This document shows, one piece after another, positions 52,553-60,588 of a stretch of DNA of 64,000 bases. Each line of letters begins with the position of its first letter. Within the stretch, counting starts at the first letter, position 1. A program made the position numbers and the translations under genes. Under the pieces are notes generated by a model, which was not told the origin of the DNA, did not search any database, and was given only the letters and a program-made list of their open reading frames with translations. The stretch is from Crossiella sp. CA-258035. Its GTDB lineage: Bacteria > Actinomycetota > Actinomycetes > Mycobacteriales > Pseudonocardiaceae. The DNA lies in assembly GCF_030064675.1 (NCBI RefSeq), contig NZ_CP116413.1, forward strand, positions 2,264,001 to 2,328,000, given 5' to 3'.

Positions 52553-54763
52553 GTGCGCGAACACGAGCAGCAGACGAAGCAGGATGAGCACCCGGGACAC
52601 GGCGCGGGCGGCCACGAGGGTGGCGGGCACGGCGCACACGCGAGCCATGGCGGCGCTGGTGGGCATGCCGGGCACGGCGGCGCGCACGCGAGCCAGGGCG
52701 GTGCGGACGGGCACGCGGGCCACGGCGGCGCGCATGCGAGCCACGGTGCGGGCGAGCATGCGGGCCACGGCGGCCACGGCGCGCATGGCGGCCATGGCGA
52801 CCATGCCGCGCAGTTCCGGGACCGGTTCTGGTTGAGCCTCGGGCTCAGCGTGCCGGCCGTGTTCGCCTCGCACATGGTCTCCGGCTGGCTCGGCTACCAC
52901 GTCCCGTCCTGGCTCGCCTGGGTCGCCCCGGTCTTCGGCACCGTGGTCTTCCTCTACGGCGGCGTCCCCTTCCTCACCGGCGCGGTCGGCGAGCTCCGCG
53001 CGCGCAGGCCCGGCATGATGACGCTGGTCGCGATGGGCACCTCGGTCGCCTTCCTGGCCAGCGCGCTGGCGACGCTGGGCGTTCTTGGTCCGGAGCTGGA
53101 CTTCTGGTGGGAGCTGGCGCTGCTGGTGGTGATCATGCTGCTCGGGCACTGGCTGGAGATGCGCGCGCTCGGGCAGGCTTCCGGCGCGCTGGCGGCGCTG
53201 GCCGAGTTGTTGCCGGACACCGCGGAACGCCTTGGGGCGGACGGGAACCCGGTGCCGGTGCCGCTGGCGGAGCTGGCCGTGGGTGATGTGGTGCTGGTGC
53301 GTTCCGGTGGGCGGGTGCCCGCGGACGGCGTGGTGGTGGACGGGGCGGCCGAGGTCGACGAGTCCATGGTGACCGGGGAGTCGCGGACGGTGCGGCGCGA
53401 TGTGGGGGACCGGGTGGTGGCGGGCACGGTGGCCACCGACTCGGCGGTGCGGGTGCGGATCAGCGCGGTGGGGGAGCAGACCGCGCTGGCCGGGATCCAG
53501 CGGCTGGTCGCGCAGGCCCAGGAGTCGCGGTCCCGGGTGCAGGCCCTGGCGGACCGGGCGGCGGCCGCGTTGTTCTACTTCGCCGCGGCGGCGGGGGTGC
53601 TGACCTTCCTGGTCTGGACGTTGCTCGGGGATCTCACCGCCGCCGTGGAACGCACCGTGACGGTGCTGGTGATCGCCTGCCCGCACGCCCTCGGGCTGGC
53701 CATCCCACTGGTGATCGCGCTGTCCACCTCGCTGTCGGCCCGCGCGGGCATCCTGGTCAAGGACCGGCTCGCGCTGGAGCGGATGCGCCAGGTCGACGCG
53801 GTGCTCTTCGACAAGACCGGCACCCTCACCAAGGGCCGCCCGGCGGTGATCGGCGTGACCGGGCACCCGGACACCCTGCGACTCGCGGCCGCCGCGGAGA
53901 GCGACTCCGAGCACCCGCTGGCCCGCGCGGTGGTCACCGCCGCGGGGCCGGACCTGCCGCGCGCCAGTGACTTCCGTTCGCTGACCGGCCGGGGAGTGCG
54001 GGCCACCGTGGACGGGTCGGTGATCAGCGTCGGCGGACCGGCGCTGTTGCGGGAGAAGGGGATCGAGCCGCTGACCGGGGCGACGCAGGAGTGGGCGGCC
54101 AGGGGTGCGGCGGTGCTGCACGTGTTGCGGGACAACGAGGTGCTGGGTGCGATCGGGCTGGCCGACGAGGTGCGGCCGGAGTCGCGGGAAGCGGTGGCCG
54201 AGCTGCACCGGGCCGGAGTGCGGGTGGTCATGGTCACCGGGGACGCCCGGCACGTGGCCGAGGCGGTCGCGGCGGAACTGGGTGTGGACGAGGTGTTCGC
54301 CGAGGTGCTGCCCGAGGACAAGGACTCGGCGGTGCGGGCGCTGCAAGAACGCGGGCACCGGGTGGCCATGGTCGGCGACGGGGTGAACGACGCGCCCGCG
54401 CTGGCCCGTGCGGACGTGGGCATCGCCATCGGGGCGGGCACCGACGTGGCCATCGAGTCCGCCGGTGTGGTGCTGGCCGGTGACGACCCGCGCGGGGTGC
54501 TCGCGGTGCGGCGGCTGTCGGTGGCCAGCTACCGCAAGATGCGGCAGAACCTGGTGTGGGCCACCGGCTACAACGTGCTGTCGGTGCCGCTGGCCGCCGG
54601 GGTGCTGGCCGGGATCGGGTTCGTGCTGCCGCCCGCGGTGGGCGCGGTGGCGATGAGCCTGTCCACCATCGTGGTCGCGCTCAACGCCCAGCTGCTGCGC
54701 CGGGTCCGGCTCAACAGGGCCAGCGCGGAGCGTCCAGCTTCAGGTTCTTCCGCATCGAGCTGA
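52553..54763 (+). CDS. copper-translocating P1B-type ATPase, CopB-like, His-rich N-terminus
   Basis: 736-residue heavy-metal pump. Residues 1-85 hold 20 histidines in a GAHASHGG/GHAGHG tandem repeat (16-residue period) instead of a CxxC metal-binding domain. Then come about eight membrane helices, the actuator loop with TGES near residue 274, the metal-site motif CPH at 376-378 (CPH, not CPC, marks the P1B-3/CopB group), phosphorylation motif DKTGTLTKG at 420, HP motif in SEHPLAR and the hinge GDGVNDAPAL. Predicted to export copper (Cu(I) or Cu(II)). GTG 52553 follows GAGGAGGAGAGAG. Controlled by the CsoR-type operator upstream. Its last 53 bases overlap the convergent GH114 gene. Confidence 0.93.
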   Translation: MREHEQQTKQDEHPGHGAGGHEGGGHGAHASHGGAGGHAGHGGAHASQGGADGHAGHGGAHASHGAGEHAGHGGHGAHGGHGDHAAQFRDRFWLSLGLSVPAVFASHMVSGWLGYHVPSWLAWVAPVFGTVVFLYGGVPFLTGAVGELRARRPGMMTLVAMGTSVAFLASALATLGVLGPELDFWWELALLVVIMLLGHWLEMRALGQASGALAALAELLPDTAERLGADGNPVPVPLAELAVGDVVLVRSGGRVPADGVVVDGAAEVDESMVTGESRTVRRDVGDRVVAGTVATDSAVRVRISAVGEQTALAGIQRLVAQAQESRSRVQALADRAAAALFYFAAAAGVLTFLVWTLLGDLTAAVERTVTVLVIACPHALGLAIPLVIALSTSLSARAGILVKDRLALERMRQVDAVLFDKTGTLTKGRPAVIGVTGHPDTLRLAAAAESDSEHPLARAVVTAAGPDLPRASDFRSLTGRGVRATVDGSVISVGGPALLREKGIEPLTGATQEWAARGAAVLHVLRDNEVLGAIGLADEVRPESREAVAELHRAGVRVVMVTGDARHVAEAVAAELGVDEVFAEVLPEDKDSAVRALQERGHRVAMVGDGVNDAPALARADVGIAIGAGTDVAIESAGVVLAGDDPRGVLAVRRLSVASYRKMRQNLVWATGYNVLSVPLAAGVLAGIGFVLPPAVGAVAMSLSTIVVALNAQLLRRVRLNRASAERPASGSSASS
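52631..52774 (+). repeat. 48-bp tandem repeat encoding the His-rich segment
   Basis: Three units of about 48 bp (16 codons, starting GAHAS) at residues 27-74 of the copper ATPase. Such an in-frame repeat can change copy number by slippage and so tune the number of histidine metal ligands. Confidence 0.75.
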
Positions 54764-55682
54764 AGCCGAGCTTGCGGCTGCTGGGGCAGAACTTGTCGTT
54801 GGCCACCTCGTACTCCGCGTGCAGGACCGCCTTGCCCGCCTTGATGAACGGCGTGAGCCTGGCGCACTCGTCGAACTCGGCGCACTGCTCGTTGACCGCG
54901 AAGTCGAACTCGGCCACCAGCTGCGGAATGAGCCCGAGCGCGTTCTTCAGCCCGATGGCCAACCCCTTGCCGTGGGCCAGCTTCGCCAGCGCCCGGTTGT
55001 AGGCGAGCTGGTCCTCGGCGGTGATCTGGTGGCCGGTGTCGTGGGCGTAGGCATCGGCCAGGTCGGCCTCGATCCCGTCAAAACCCTTGTCCCGGCACAC
55101 CTGGAACCGTTCGGCCATCACCGGCAGCAGCACGTCCAGGCGCTTGACGTCCAGCCAGCGCTCGCCGGGCCAGCCGTTCTCCTTGCCCTGCACCGGACCG
55201 CGCAGGCGGTGCGCGTCCGGGCGGTAGTCCTCGCTGGCGCCCACGTTGACGTAGCAGATCACCCTGCTGCCCTTGGCCTTGAGCTCGCGGACCACCTCGG
55301 GGCCGTTCTCCACCGCGTCGATGTCGAAGACCTCGGCCTTGACCGAGGTGTCCACCGGCACGGTCAGCTGCCACTGCCAGGTCACGCCCGGCGCGGGCCG
55401 CCAGCGCTGTTCCGGCTGCGGCGACCGGGCTGGTGACGGCGGGGCGGACCCCGGCTCCGACGGCGAAGGAGCCGGGGTCCCCGTGCTGCCGGGCGGGGCG
55501 TCCGTGCTGGTGGCCGGGGCCACCGGGGAGGCGGGGGTGGCCGCGTCCTCCTCGGTGGCGTTGCCCGGTGCGCAGCCGCCGGCCAGCAAGGCGGCCAGCA
55601 GCAGGGTCAGGACACGCGTCGTGGGCCGCAGCGGCCGACGGCCAGGGTCTGCCGGTTGAAATGCCCCGCAAGTCGTCGCCAC
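54711..55682 (-). CDS. GH114 endo-alpha-1,4-polygalactosaminidase-like lipoprotein
   Basis: 323-residue exported glycosidase. Seen: a signal RRPLRPTTRVLTLLLAALL ending in a lipobox-like AGGC near residue 36, a proline/threonine/serine-rich linker of about 50 residues, then the GH114 domain: WQWQLTVPVDTSVKAEVFDID, VICYVNVGASEDYRPDAHRL, GWPGERWLDVKRL, GFDGIEADLADAYAHDTGH (catalytic acidic cluster), AIGLKNALGLIPQLV, FAVNEQCAEFDEC and AEYEVANDKFC. GH114 enzymes cut alpha-1,4-linked galactosamine polymers and are related to the PelA hydrolase domain. GTG 55682 has GGAG at good spacing. Last gene of the exopolysaccharide operon; overlaps the previous gene by 76 bases and the copper ATPase by 53. 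Confidence 0.85.
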   Translation of the reverse strand: MATTCGAFQPADPGRRPLRPTTRVLTLLLAALLAGGCAPGNATEEDAATPASPVAPATSTDAPPGSTGTPAPSPSEPGSAPPSPARSPQPEQRWRPAPGVTWQWQLTVPVDTSVKAEVFDIDAVENGPEVVRELKAKGSRVICYVNVGASEDYRPDAHRLRGPVQGKENGWPGERWLDVKRLDVLLPVMAERFQVCRDKGFDGIEADLADAYAHDTGHQITAEDQLAYNRALAKLAHGKGLAIGLKNALGLIPQLVAEFDFAVNEQCAEFDECARLTPFIKAGKAVLHAEYEVANDKFCPSSRKLGFSSMRKNLKLDAPRWPC

Positions 55683-56329
55683 GGGTTCGCTCCGTCCAGG
55701 TCGGTCACGTACACCGCGCCCGCGTTGAACCGCGAGGCCCGCTGCAACGTCCGTTCGGTGTCGCCCCTCGGCGTGCCGTAGACCAGGTGGCAGAACCGCT
55801 GGGCCGGCATGCCGTAGGCCCAGGCCGGGACCTTGAGGTTCTCGTGCTCGCGCAGCCGTCCCTCGAAGGTGACCAGCAGGTCGGCCAGCTTGGCGTACCC
55901 GTAGGCCGGGTAGACGCCGTGGTTGAACACCACCGTGCGCGCGCCCATCCCGCGTGCGGCCGCGGCCAGGCTCTTGTACTGCGGCAGGTGCTCGGCGTCG
56001 GCCGAGACCTGGTCGAAGAACACCCCGTCCACCCGGTACCAGGCGTGGTAGCGGGCGATCTGGCGCTGCACCAGCTCCCGTGAGCAGCGCCCGTAGCCGG
56101 TGTCCACGTAGCCCATCACCGGGATGCCGGCCAGCTTGAGCCGCTGCACCACGGCGCTGAACATGATCTCCTTCGCCAGCCCTGGTCCGCTGTCGATGTT
56201 GAGGATCACCAGGCGCAGGTACTCCGCGGCGCTGACCAGCGTCTGCCAGTCGGCCGGGGCGGTGGTGGGGTGGAAGTAGGCCGGAACCGCGAGCAGCCCG
56301 CGGTCCGGTTCCATGGTCATGTGCGGCAT
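55607..56329 (-). CDS. spherulation-specific family 4 (spherulin-4/GH135-like) protein
   Basis: 240-residue TIM-barrel protein of the spherulin-4 family. Seen: GLLAVPAYFHPTTAPADWQTLV opening, VILNIDSGPG, LKLAGIPVMGYVDTGYG, HAWYRVDGVFFDQVS with the acidic pair expected at the active site, and VVFNHGVYPAYGYAKLADLLVTFEG. Fungal relatives (Sph3, GH135) cleave alpha-1,4-N-acetylgalactosamine in galactosaminogalactan. No signal peptide is visible, so it may act inside the cell or on the nascent polymer. ATG 56329 has AGGAGG five bases upstream and overlaps the preceding epimerase gene by 13 bases. Confidence 0.82.
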   Translation of the reverse strand: MPHMTMEPDRGLLAVPAYFHPTTAPADWQTLVSAAEYLRLVILNIDSGPGLAKEIMFSAVVQRLKLAGIPVMGYVDTGYGRCSRELVQRQIARYHAWYRVDGVFFDQVSADAEHLPQYKSLAAAARGMGARTVVFNHGVYPAYGYAKLADLLVTFEGRLREHENLKVPAWAYGMPAQRFCHLVYGTPRGDTERTLQRASRFNAGAVYVTDLDGANPWRRLAGHFNRQTLAVGRCGPRRVS

Positions 56330-57234
56330 TGCGCCTCCTGCCAGAGGTCCGATAGCGAGGTGGCCAAGTCGATGGCGGGTCGCCAGTCGAGGGCCTTCCC
56401 GATCGCACTGATGTCGGCCTGCTGCCACGGCACCTCCGCCGAGCGCGCGGAGCCTGCGTCAGCCTGCCTGATCGGGCCGGTGTAACCGGCTGTCCCGGTG
56501 AGCGCCTTGGCCAGCTCGCCCACCGTGACTCCCTCTCCACTGCCGACGTTGAGCACGGGGTCACCGATCTCCGGGGCCAGCGCCGCGGCGTAGACCGCCT
56601 CGGCGACGTCCCGGACGTCGATGAAGTCCCGCACCGCGGAGAGCGGGCCGAGCCGGACCTCGTCGCCCTCCGCTTGGGCCCGAAGCAGCTCCTGGGCCAG
56701 CCTTCCGGCGACGTTGCCGGGCGGTGATCCGGGGCCGATCGGGTTGAACACCCGCAGTACCACGGCATCCAGGCCTGCCACGCGGGCAAGGCAGACCAAC
56801 CGGCTGGCGGCCAGCTTGGTGATCCCGTAGACGCCGACCGGTCGTGTCGGAGTCTGCTCGGTGACGGGCTCGCCCGTCACCACCCTGCCGTATTCCGCAG
56901 CCGAACCGAGATGCACCAGACGCACCCGCGCGGGGCCGCACAGCGCGGCCCGCACCAGCGCGGCGGGCAGATCTATGTTGCAGGCGGCCAGATCGGCGGG
57001 ATCGCCGCCGACCAGACCGGCGCAGTTGATCACGATGTCGGGGGCGGTCCGCGCGAGCAGTCCGCCGATCGGGTGAGCGTTCTCGGCTGTCAGGTCCAGC
57101 TGGATGTGCCAGGCGGAAGAGGGCAGTGGCCCGCGCGCGACCGTCACGACCTCCAGTCCGGCCCGCTCGGTGAGCCGCCGGTGGACGTGCCTTCCGATGA
57201 AGCCGGTGGCGCCGAGCAACAACACGCGGGGCAC
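56317..57234 (-). CDS. NAD-dependent epimerase/dehydratase family protein
   Basis: 305-residue extended short-chain dehydrogenase acting on a nucleotide sugar. Seen: GATGFIGRH near residues 8-16 (NAD site), VINCAGLVGGDP, HLGSAAEYGRV (serine of the triad), the YGITK catalytic motif near residue 141, RVFNPIGPGSPPGNVAGRL, and DFIDVRDVAEAVYAAAL. GTG 57234 (VPRVLLLG) follows GAGGAG and is preferred to an ATG at 57270. Placed between a sugar nucleotidyltransferase and a spherulin-4 gene, it probably makes or trims the NDP-sugar used for the polymer, for instance as a C4-epimerase or 4-reductase. Confidence 0.85.
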   Translation of the reverse strand: MPRVLLLGATGFIGRHVHRRLTERAGLEVVTVARGPLPSSAWHIQLDLTAENAHPIGGLLARTAPDIVINCAGLVGGDPADLAACNIDLPAALVRAALCGPARVRLVHLGSAAEYGRVVTGEPVTEQTPTRPVGVYGITKLAASRLVCLARVAGLDAVVLRVFNPIGPGSPPGNVAGRLAQELLRAQAEGDEVRLGPLSAVRDFIDVRDVAEAVYAAALAPEIGDPVLNVGSGEGVTVGELAKALTGTAGYTGPIRQADAGSARSAEVPWQQADISAIGKALDWRPAIDLATSLSDLWQEAQCRT

Positions 57235-57325
57235 TGCGATCTCCTCATTGTGTCTGTTGTGGACGGTCATTGTGGACGGTGGAGACGGCGGACGGCGGGT
57301 CGGTCGTCTCCGGGAGCCGCCGGTC

Positions 57326-58072
57326 TCAGGCGGGGACCTTCAGCGGCGGGTGCTGCAACGGGGTGTCCTTGAGCAGGCTGTGCCGCAGCACCGGGAACTC
57401 GGCGTTGGCCCGGTCGTAGTCATCGGGACGGCCGATGTCCAGCCAGTAGCCGTCGAACTCGTAGCTGCTGGGCGGGGTGTCGGTCTTGAGCAGGTCCAGC
57501 ACCAGCTCGTCGAAGCCCAGCGGCAGCCCTGGCGTGTAGCCGCGCAGCGCCTCCCGGCTGACCCCGTAGACGCCCATGCTGACCCGGTAGTCCAGGGTCG
57601 GCTTCTCGGTGAACTCCACGATCTTGCCGTCCGCCGCGCTCAGCACGCCGAAGTCGATCTTCACCTGGCGCTGGTAGGTGGCCACGGTCAGCGGCGCCTG
57701 CTCCGCGCTGTGCCTGCGCAGCAGCGCGCCGTAGTCCAGGTCGGTGAGCACGTCGCCGTTCATCACCAGGAAGTGCTCGGGCAGCGAGTCCAGCAGCTGC
57801 ACCACCGGGCCGATGGTGCCCAGCGGGTTCTCCTCCTCGGCGTAGTCCACCGCCATGCCCCACTTGCCGCCGTCGCCGACGTAGGAGCGGATCAGGTCGC
57901 CGAGGTAGCCGATGGCCAGGGTGGCGCTGCGGAAACCGCTGTGCGCCAACTGGGTCATCACGATGTCCAGGATGGAGAACTCGTCGCCGATGGGCACCAG
58001 CGGCTTGGGCAGGCAGGTGGTGTACGGCCGCAGCCGGACGCCCTTGCCACCGGCCAGGATGATCGCGTGCAT
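57326..58072 (-). CDS. sugar-1-phosphate nucleotidyltransferase
   Basis: 248-residue NTP-transferase making an NDP-sugar from a sugar 1-phosphate. Seen: signature MHAIILAGGKGVRLRPYT, PKPLVPIGDEFSILDIVMTQLAHSG, GYLGDLIRSYVGDG, MNGDVLTDLDYGALL (metal-binding aspartate), VMSMGVYG-type VSMGVYGVSRE near 165 and FDGYWLDIGRPDDYDRAN, the common ending of glucose-1-phosphate or mannose-1-phosphate transferases. ATG 58072 has AAGGGGC upstream. Lies between the two epimerase-type genes, so the three could form a pathway from hexose-1-phosphate to an activated, modified sugar. Nucleotide and sugar specificity is not readable. Confidence 0.88.
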   Translation of the reverse strand: MHAIILAGGKGVRLRPYTTCLPKPLVPIGDEFSILDIVMTQLAHSGFRSATLAIGYLGDLIRSYVGDGGKWGMAVDYAEEENPLGTIGPVVQLLDSLPEHFLVMNGDVLTDLDYGALLRRHSAEQAPLTVATYQRQVKIDFGVLSAADGKIVEFTEKPTLDYRVSMGVYGVSREALRGYTPGLPLGFDELVLDLLKTDTPPSSYEFDGYWLDIGRPDDYDRANAEFPVLRHSLLKDTPLQHPPLKVPA

Positions 58073-58101
58073 CGTCGTTGCCCCTTGTCCTTGCTCGTCG
58101 A

Positions 58102-59097
58102 TCACTGGGTGTAGATGCCGGGCTTGTAGTGCGCGAGGTTGGCCGGGTCCCGGAACCACTCGATGGTCTCGGCCAGGCCCTCGTCCCTGGTGTGCGCCGG
58201 GGCCCAGCCGGTGCGCTCGCGCAGCTTCGCCGCATCGCACACCAGCCGCTGCACCTCGGAGTTCTTCGGCCGGATGCGCTGGGCTTCCTCGGTGATCACC
58301 GCGTCCACGCCCATCACCCGCACCAGGTCCTCGGCCAGCTGCCCGATGGAGACCTCCTCGCCGGTGCCGGCGTTGAACAGCTCGCCCACCACCGCCGAGG
58401 CCGGTGCGGTGCCCAGGGTGTGGAAGGCGGCCGCGGTGTCCTTGACGTAGAGGAAGTCGCGGGTCGGGTCCAGCGCGCCCAGCTTCAGCTCGGTGGCCCC
58501 GGCGGCCAGCTGGCTGATCACGGTGGGGATCACCGCGCGGGCGGACTGGCGCGGGCCGAAGGTGTTGAACGGCCGCAGCGTCACCGCGGGCACGTCGAAG
58601 CTGAGGTGGTAGGACTCGACCAGCTTGTCCGCGCCGATCTTGGAGGCGGCGTAGGGGGACTGGCCCTGCAACGGGTGCGCCTCGCTGATCGGCACGGTCA
58701 GCGCGGTGCCGTAGGTCTCGCTGGTGGAGGTGTGCACCAGCCTGGGGGTCTGCTCGGCGCGCACCGCGTCCAGCACGTTCAGCGTGCCGATCACGTTGGT
58801 GTCCACATAGGACCGTGGCGCGCGGTAGGAGTAGGGGATCGCGATCAGCGCGGCCAGGTGGTAGACGGCCTCGGCGCCCTCGATGAGCTCGCGGGCGCTG
58901 GCCTGGTCCCGGACGTCACCCAGCACGACGTCGACCTGGTCAAGCACCTCGGCGGGCAGCGAGTCCAGCCAGCCCCAGGAGCCGAAGGAGTTGTAGAGCA
59001 CCATGGCGCGCACCCGGTGGCCGTGCGCGACCAGGCGCTCGACCAGGTGGGAGCCGATGAAGCCCTCGGCGCCGGTCACGGCGACGACGTTGGACAC
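58102..59097 (-). CDS. NAD-dependent 4,6-dehydratase, LegB-like
   Basis: 331-residue nucleotide-sugar dehydratase. Seen: TGAEGFIGSHLVERLVAHGH with the NAD motif, then YNSFGSWGWLD near residue 40, wording typical of the LegB UDP/GDP-N-acetylglucosamine 4,6-dehydratases, HLAALIAIPYSYRAPRSYVDTNVIGTLNVL, HTSTSETYGTA, YAASKIGADK catalytic motif, RPFNTFGPRQSARAVIPT, and DFLYVKDTAAAF. LegB opens the route to 6-deoxy amino sugars, including legionaminic acid; here it would supply a modified HexNAc to the polysaccharide. It starts 33 bases after the membrane-protein stop, within the operon. Confidence 0.85.
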   Translation of the reverse strand: MSNVVAVTGAEGFIGSHLVERLVAHGHRVRAMVLYNSFGSWGWLDSLPAEVLDQVDVVLGDVRDQASARELIEGAEAVYHLAALIAIPYSYRAPRSYVDTNVIGTLNVLDAVRAEQTPRLVHTSTSETYGTALTVPISEAHPLQGQSPYAASKIGADKLVESYHLSFDVPAVTLRPFNTFGPRQSARAVIPTVISQLAAGATELKLGALDPTRDFLYVKDTAAAFHTLGTAPASAVVGELFNAGTGEEVSIGQLAEDLVRVMGVDAVITEEAQRIRPKNSEVQRLVCDAAKLRERTGWAPAHTRDEGLAETIEWFRDPANLAHYKPGIYTQ

Positions 59098-59130
59098 GGT
59101 GTTCCTCTTTCTTCTTGGCGGAACTGGGTT

Positions 59131-60588
59131 TCAGCGGTGGCGGACCGCGCTGCCGAGCGAGACGGCCGCGTGGCAGTACAGGACGAGGAGCAGGGCCAGT
59201 GCGACGGACAGCTGCACCCACACGGTGCCCAGCGGCCAGTGCCCGGCCCCGCCGGTGAGGGTGAAGGCCACCTCGGCGGCCAGCGCCGCGCCGCAGGCGA
59301 GCAGCGCGATGGTGTTCAGCCCCAAGGCCTGCACCAGCAGGGCGAGGAACAGGGCGCCACCGAGGGCGAGGTAGGCGGTGTAGGTGGGCACCGCGCCGGG
59401 GATGGCCCCTGGCACGGCGAGCAGCACCACGGCGCACAGCGCGGCCGCGGCGAGCAGGTAGCGGGTCAGCACCCCGGTGAGCACGAACCGGGAACGCCGG
59501 GCGAAGCTGTGCAGCGAGGTGCTCTCCCGCAGCAGGCGGCCCATCCGCCTGCGGTAGCCGAACAGGCACCACTCGGCGATGCCCATGCTCAGCGAGATCG
59601 GCAGCGCCGCAAGTGCCGCGCCGGGGATCTCCGGCGCATCCGGCAGCACCGCCCACACCACCGGCAGCGCGAGCAGCCCGGCCGCGCACAGGCCGAACAG
59701 CGCGTGCGGCAGCGCGTTGCGCAGCTCGGTCCAGCCGAGCTTCGCCTTGTCCCGCACCGGGTTGGCCGGTCTGGTCCGCCAGATGGCGAACCCGGTGGTG
59801 AGCAGCACCGAGCCGATCAGGCCGAGCAGCTCGGCCCAGTGCGGCAGCAGCCGGTGCTCGCCGAGCAGGTGCAGGCCACCGGCCAGCACCGCGGGCGTCA
59901 GGGCCAGCAGCAGCAACAGTTCCGCGCCGCGCACCAGCAGCACGGTGGCCGCCAGCAGGTAGACGCCCTGCCCGATGCCCAGGGCCAGCACGGCCCAGCC
60001 CGCGTCGCTGGCCACGGCCAGTCCGGTGGAGAGCAGCGCGACCAGCGCGCCGCAGGCGAACAACCCGTTGCGCAGCACCGAGTACGCCGCCGCCGCCCGG
60101 CCCTGGCCGAGCCGGACGTAGCCCAGGTAGGACAGGCCCTGGCTCAGCGTCCAGGACAGCACCAGCGAGCCCACCAGCACCGTCAGCGCCGCCGGTCGCA
60201 CCAGCAGCGGGGTCGCCGCGGTGTAACCCAGGCCGGGCAGCGCGAAGAGCACGCCGCGCAGCAGGTGCAGCTTCGGGTTGGCCGCCCAGACCTCGGGCTG
60301 CGGGGCCGGTTCCGCCGGTGCGCGCGGCACCAGCCGGAACAGCTCCTCGGCCAGCGAGAACACGTCGGGACAGCCGAAGCGGGCCTTGACCGCCTGGTCG
60401 GAGAGCCCGTCGGCCTCCAGCCCCGCGGCCACCTCCAGCGGGTCGACCGCGTTGGCGCACAAGGACTCGAACCGGTGCGCCAGCTCGCGCAGCCGCGGCG
60501 GGATGTCCAGGGTGCGCACATCCGGCAGCGGATCCTGGACGCCGAGCACCCCGAGGGGTTCCAGCTCGGGCACGGTGCCCGCGCTCAT
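59131..60588 (-). CDS. PelG-like polysaccharide export membrane protein
   Basis: 485-residue membrane protein with about 12 hydrophobic helices from residue 100 onward (MOP/MATE-type layout: LLRGVLFALPGLGYTAATPLL, LVLSWTLSQGLSYLGYVRLGQG, and so on). The first 100 residues form a soluble domain with LEADGLSDQAVKARFGCPDVFSLAEELF, absent from Proteobacterial PelG. Placement next to a PelF-like gene, with ATGA overlap, is the main reason to call it PelG-like: PelG carries the Pel polymer across the inner membrane. Sequence similarity to PelG cannot be judged by eye beyond topology, so a separate actinobacterial flippase is possible. Confidence 0.65.
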   Translation of the reverse strand: MSAGTVPELEPLGVLGVQDPLPDVRTLDIPPRLRELAHRFESLCANAVDPLEVAAGLEADGLSDQAVKARFGCPDVFSLAEELFRLVPRAPAEPAPQPEVWAANPKLHLLRGVLFALPGLGYTAATPLLVRPAALTVLVGSLVLSWTLSQGLSYLGYVRLGQGRAAAAYSVLRNGLFACGALVALLSTGLAVASDAGWAVLALGIGQGVYLLAATVLLVRGAELLLLLALTPAVLAGGLHLLGEHRLLPHWAELLGLIGSVLLTTGFAIWRTRPANPVRDKAKLGWTELRNALPHALFGLCAAGLLALPVVWAVLPDAPEIPGAALAALPISLSMGIAEWCLFGYRRRMGRLLRESTSLHSFARRSRFVLTGVLTRYLLAAAALCAVVLLAVPGAIPGAVPTYTAYLALGGALFLALLVQALGLNTIALLACGAALAAEVAFTLTGGAGHWPLGTVWVQLSVALALLLVLYCHAAVSLGSAVRHR

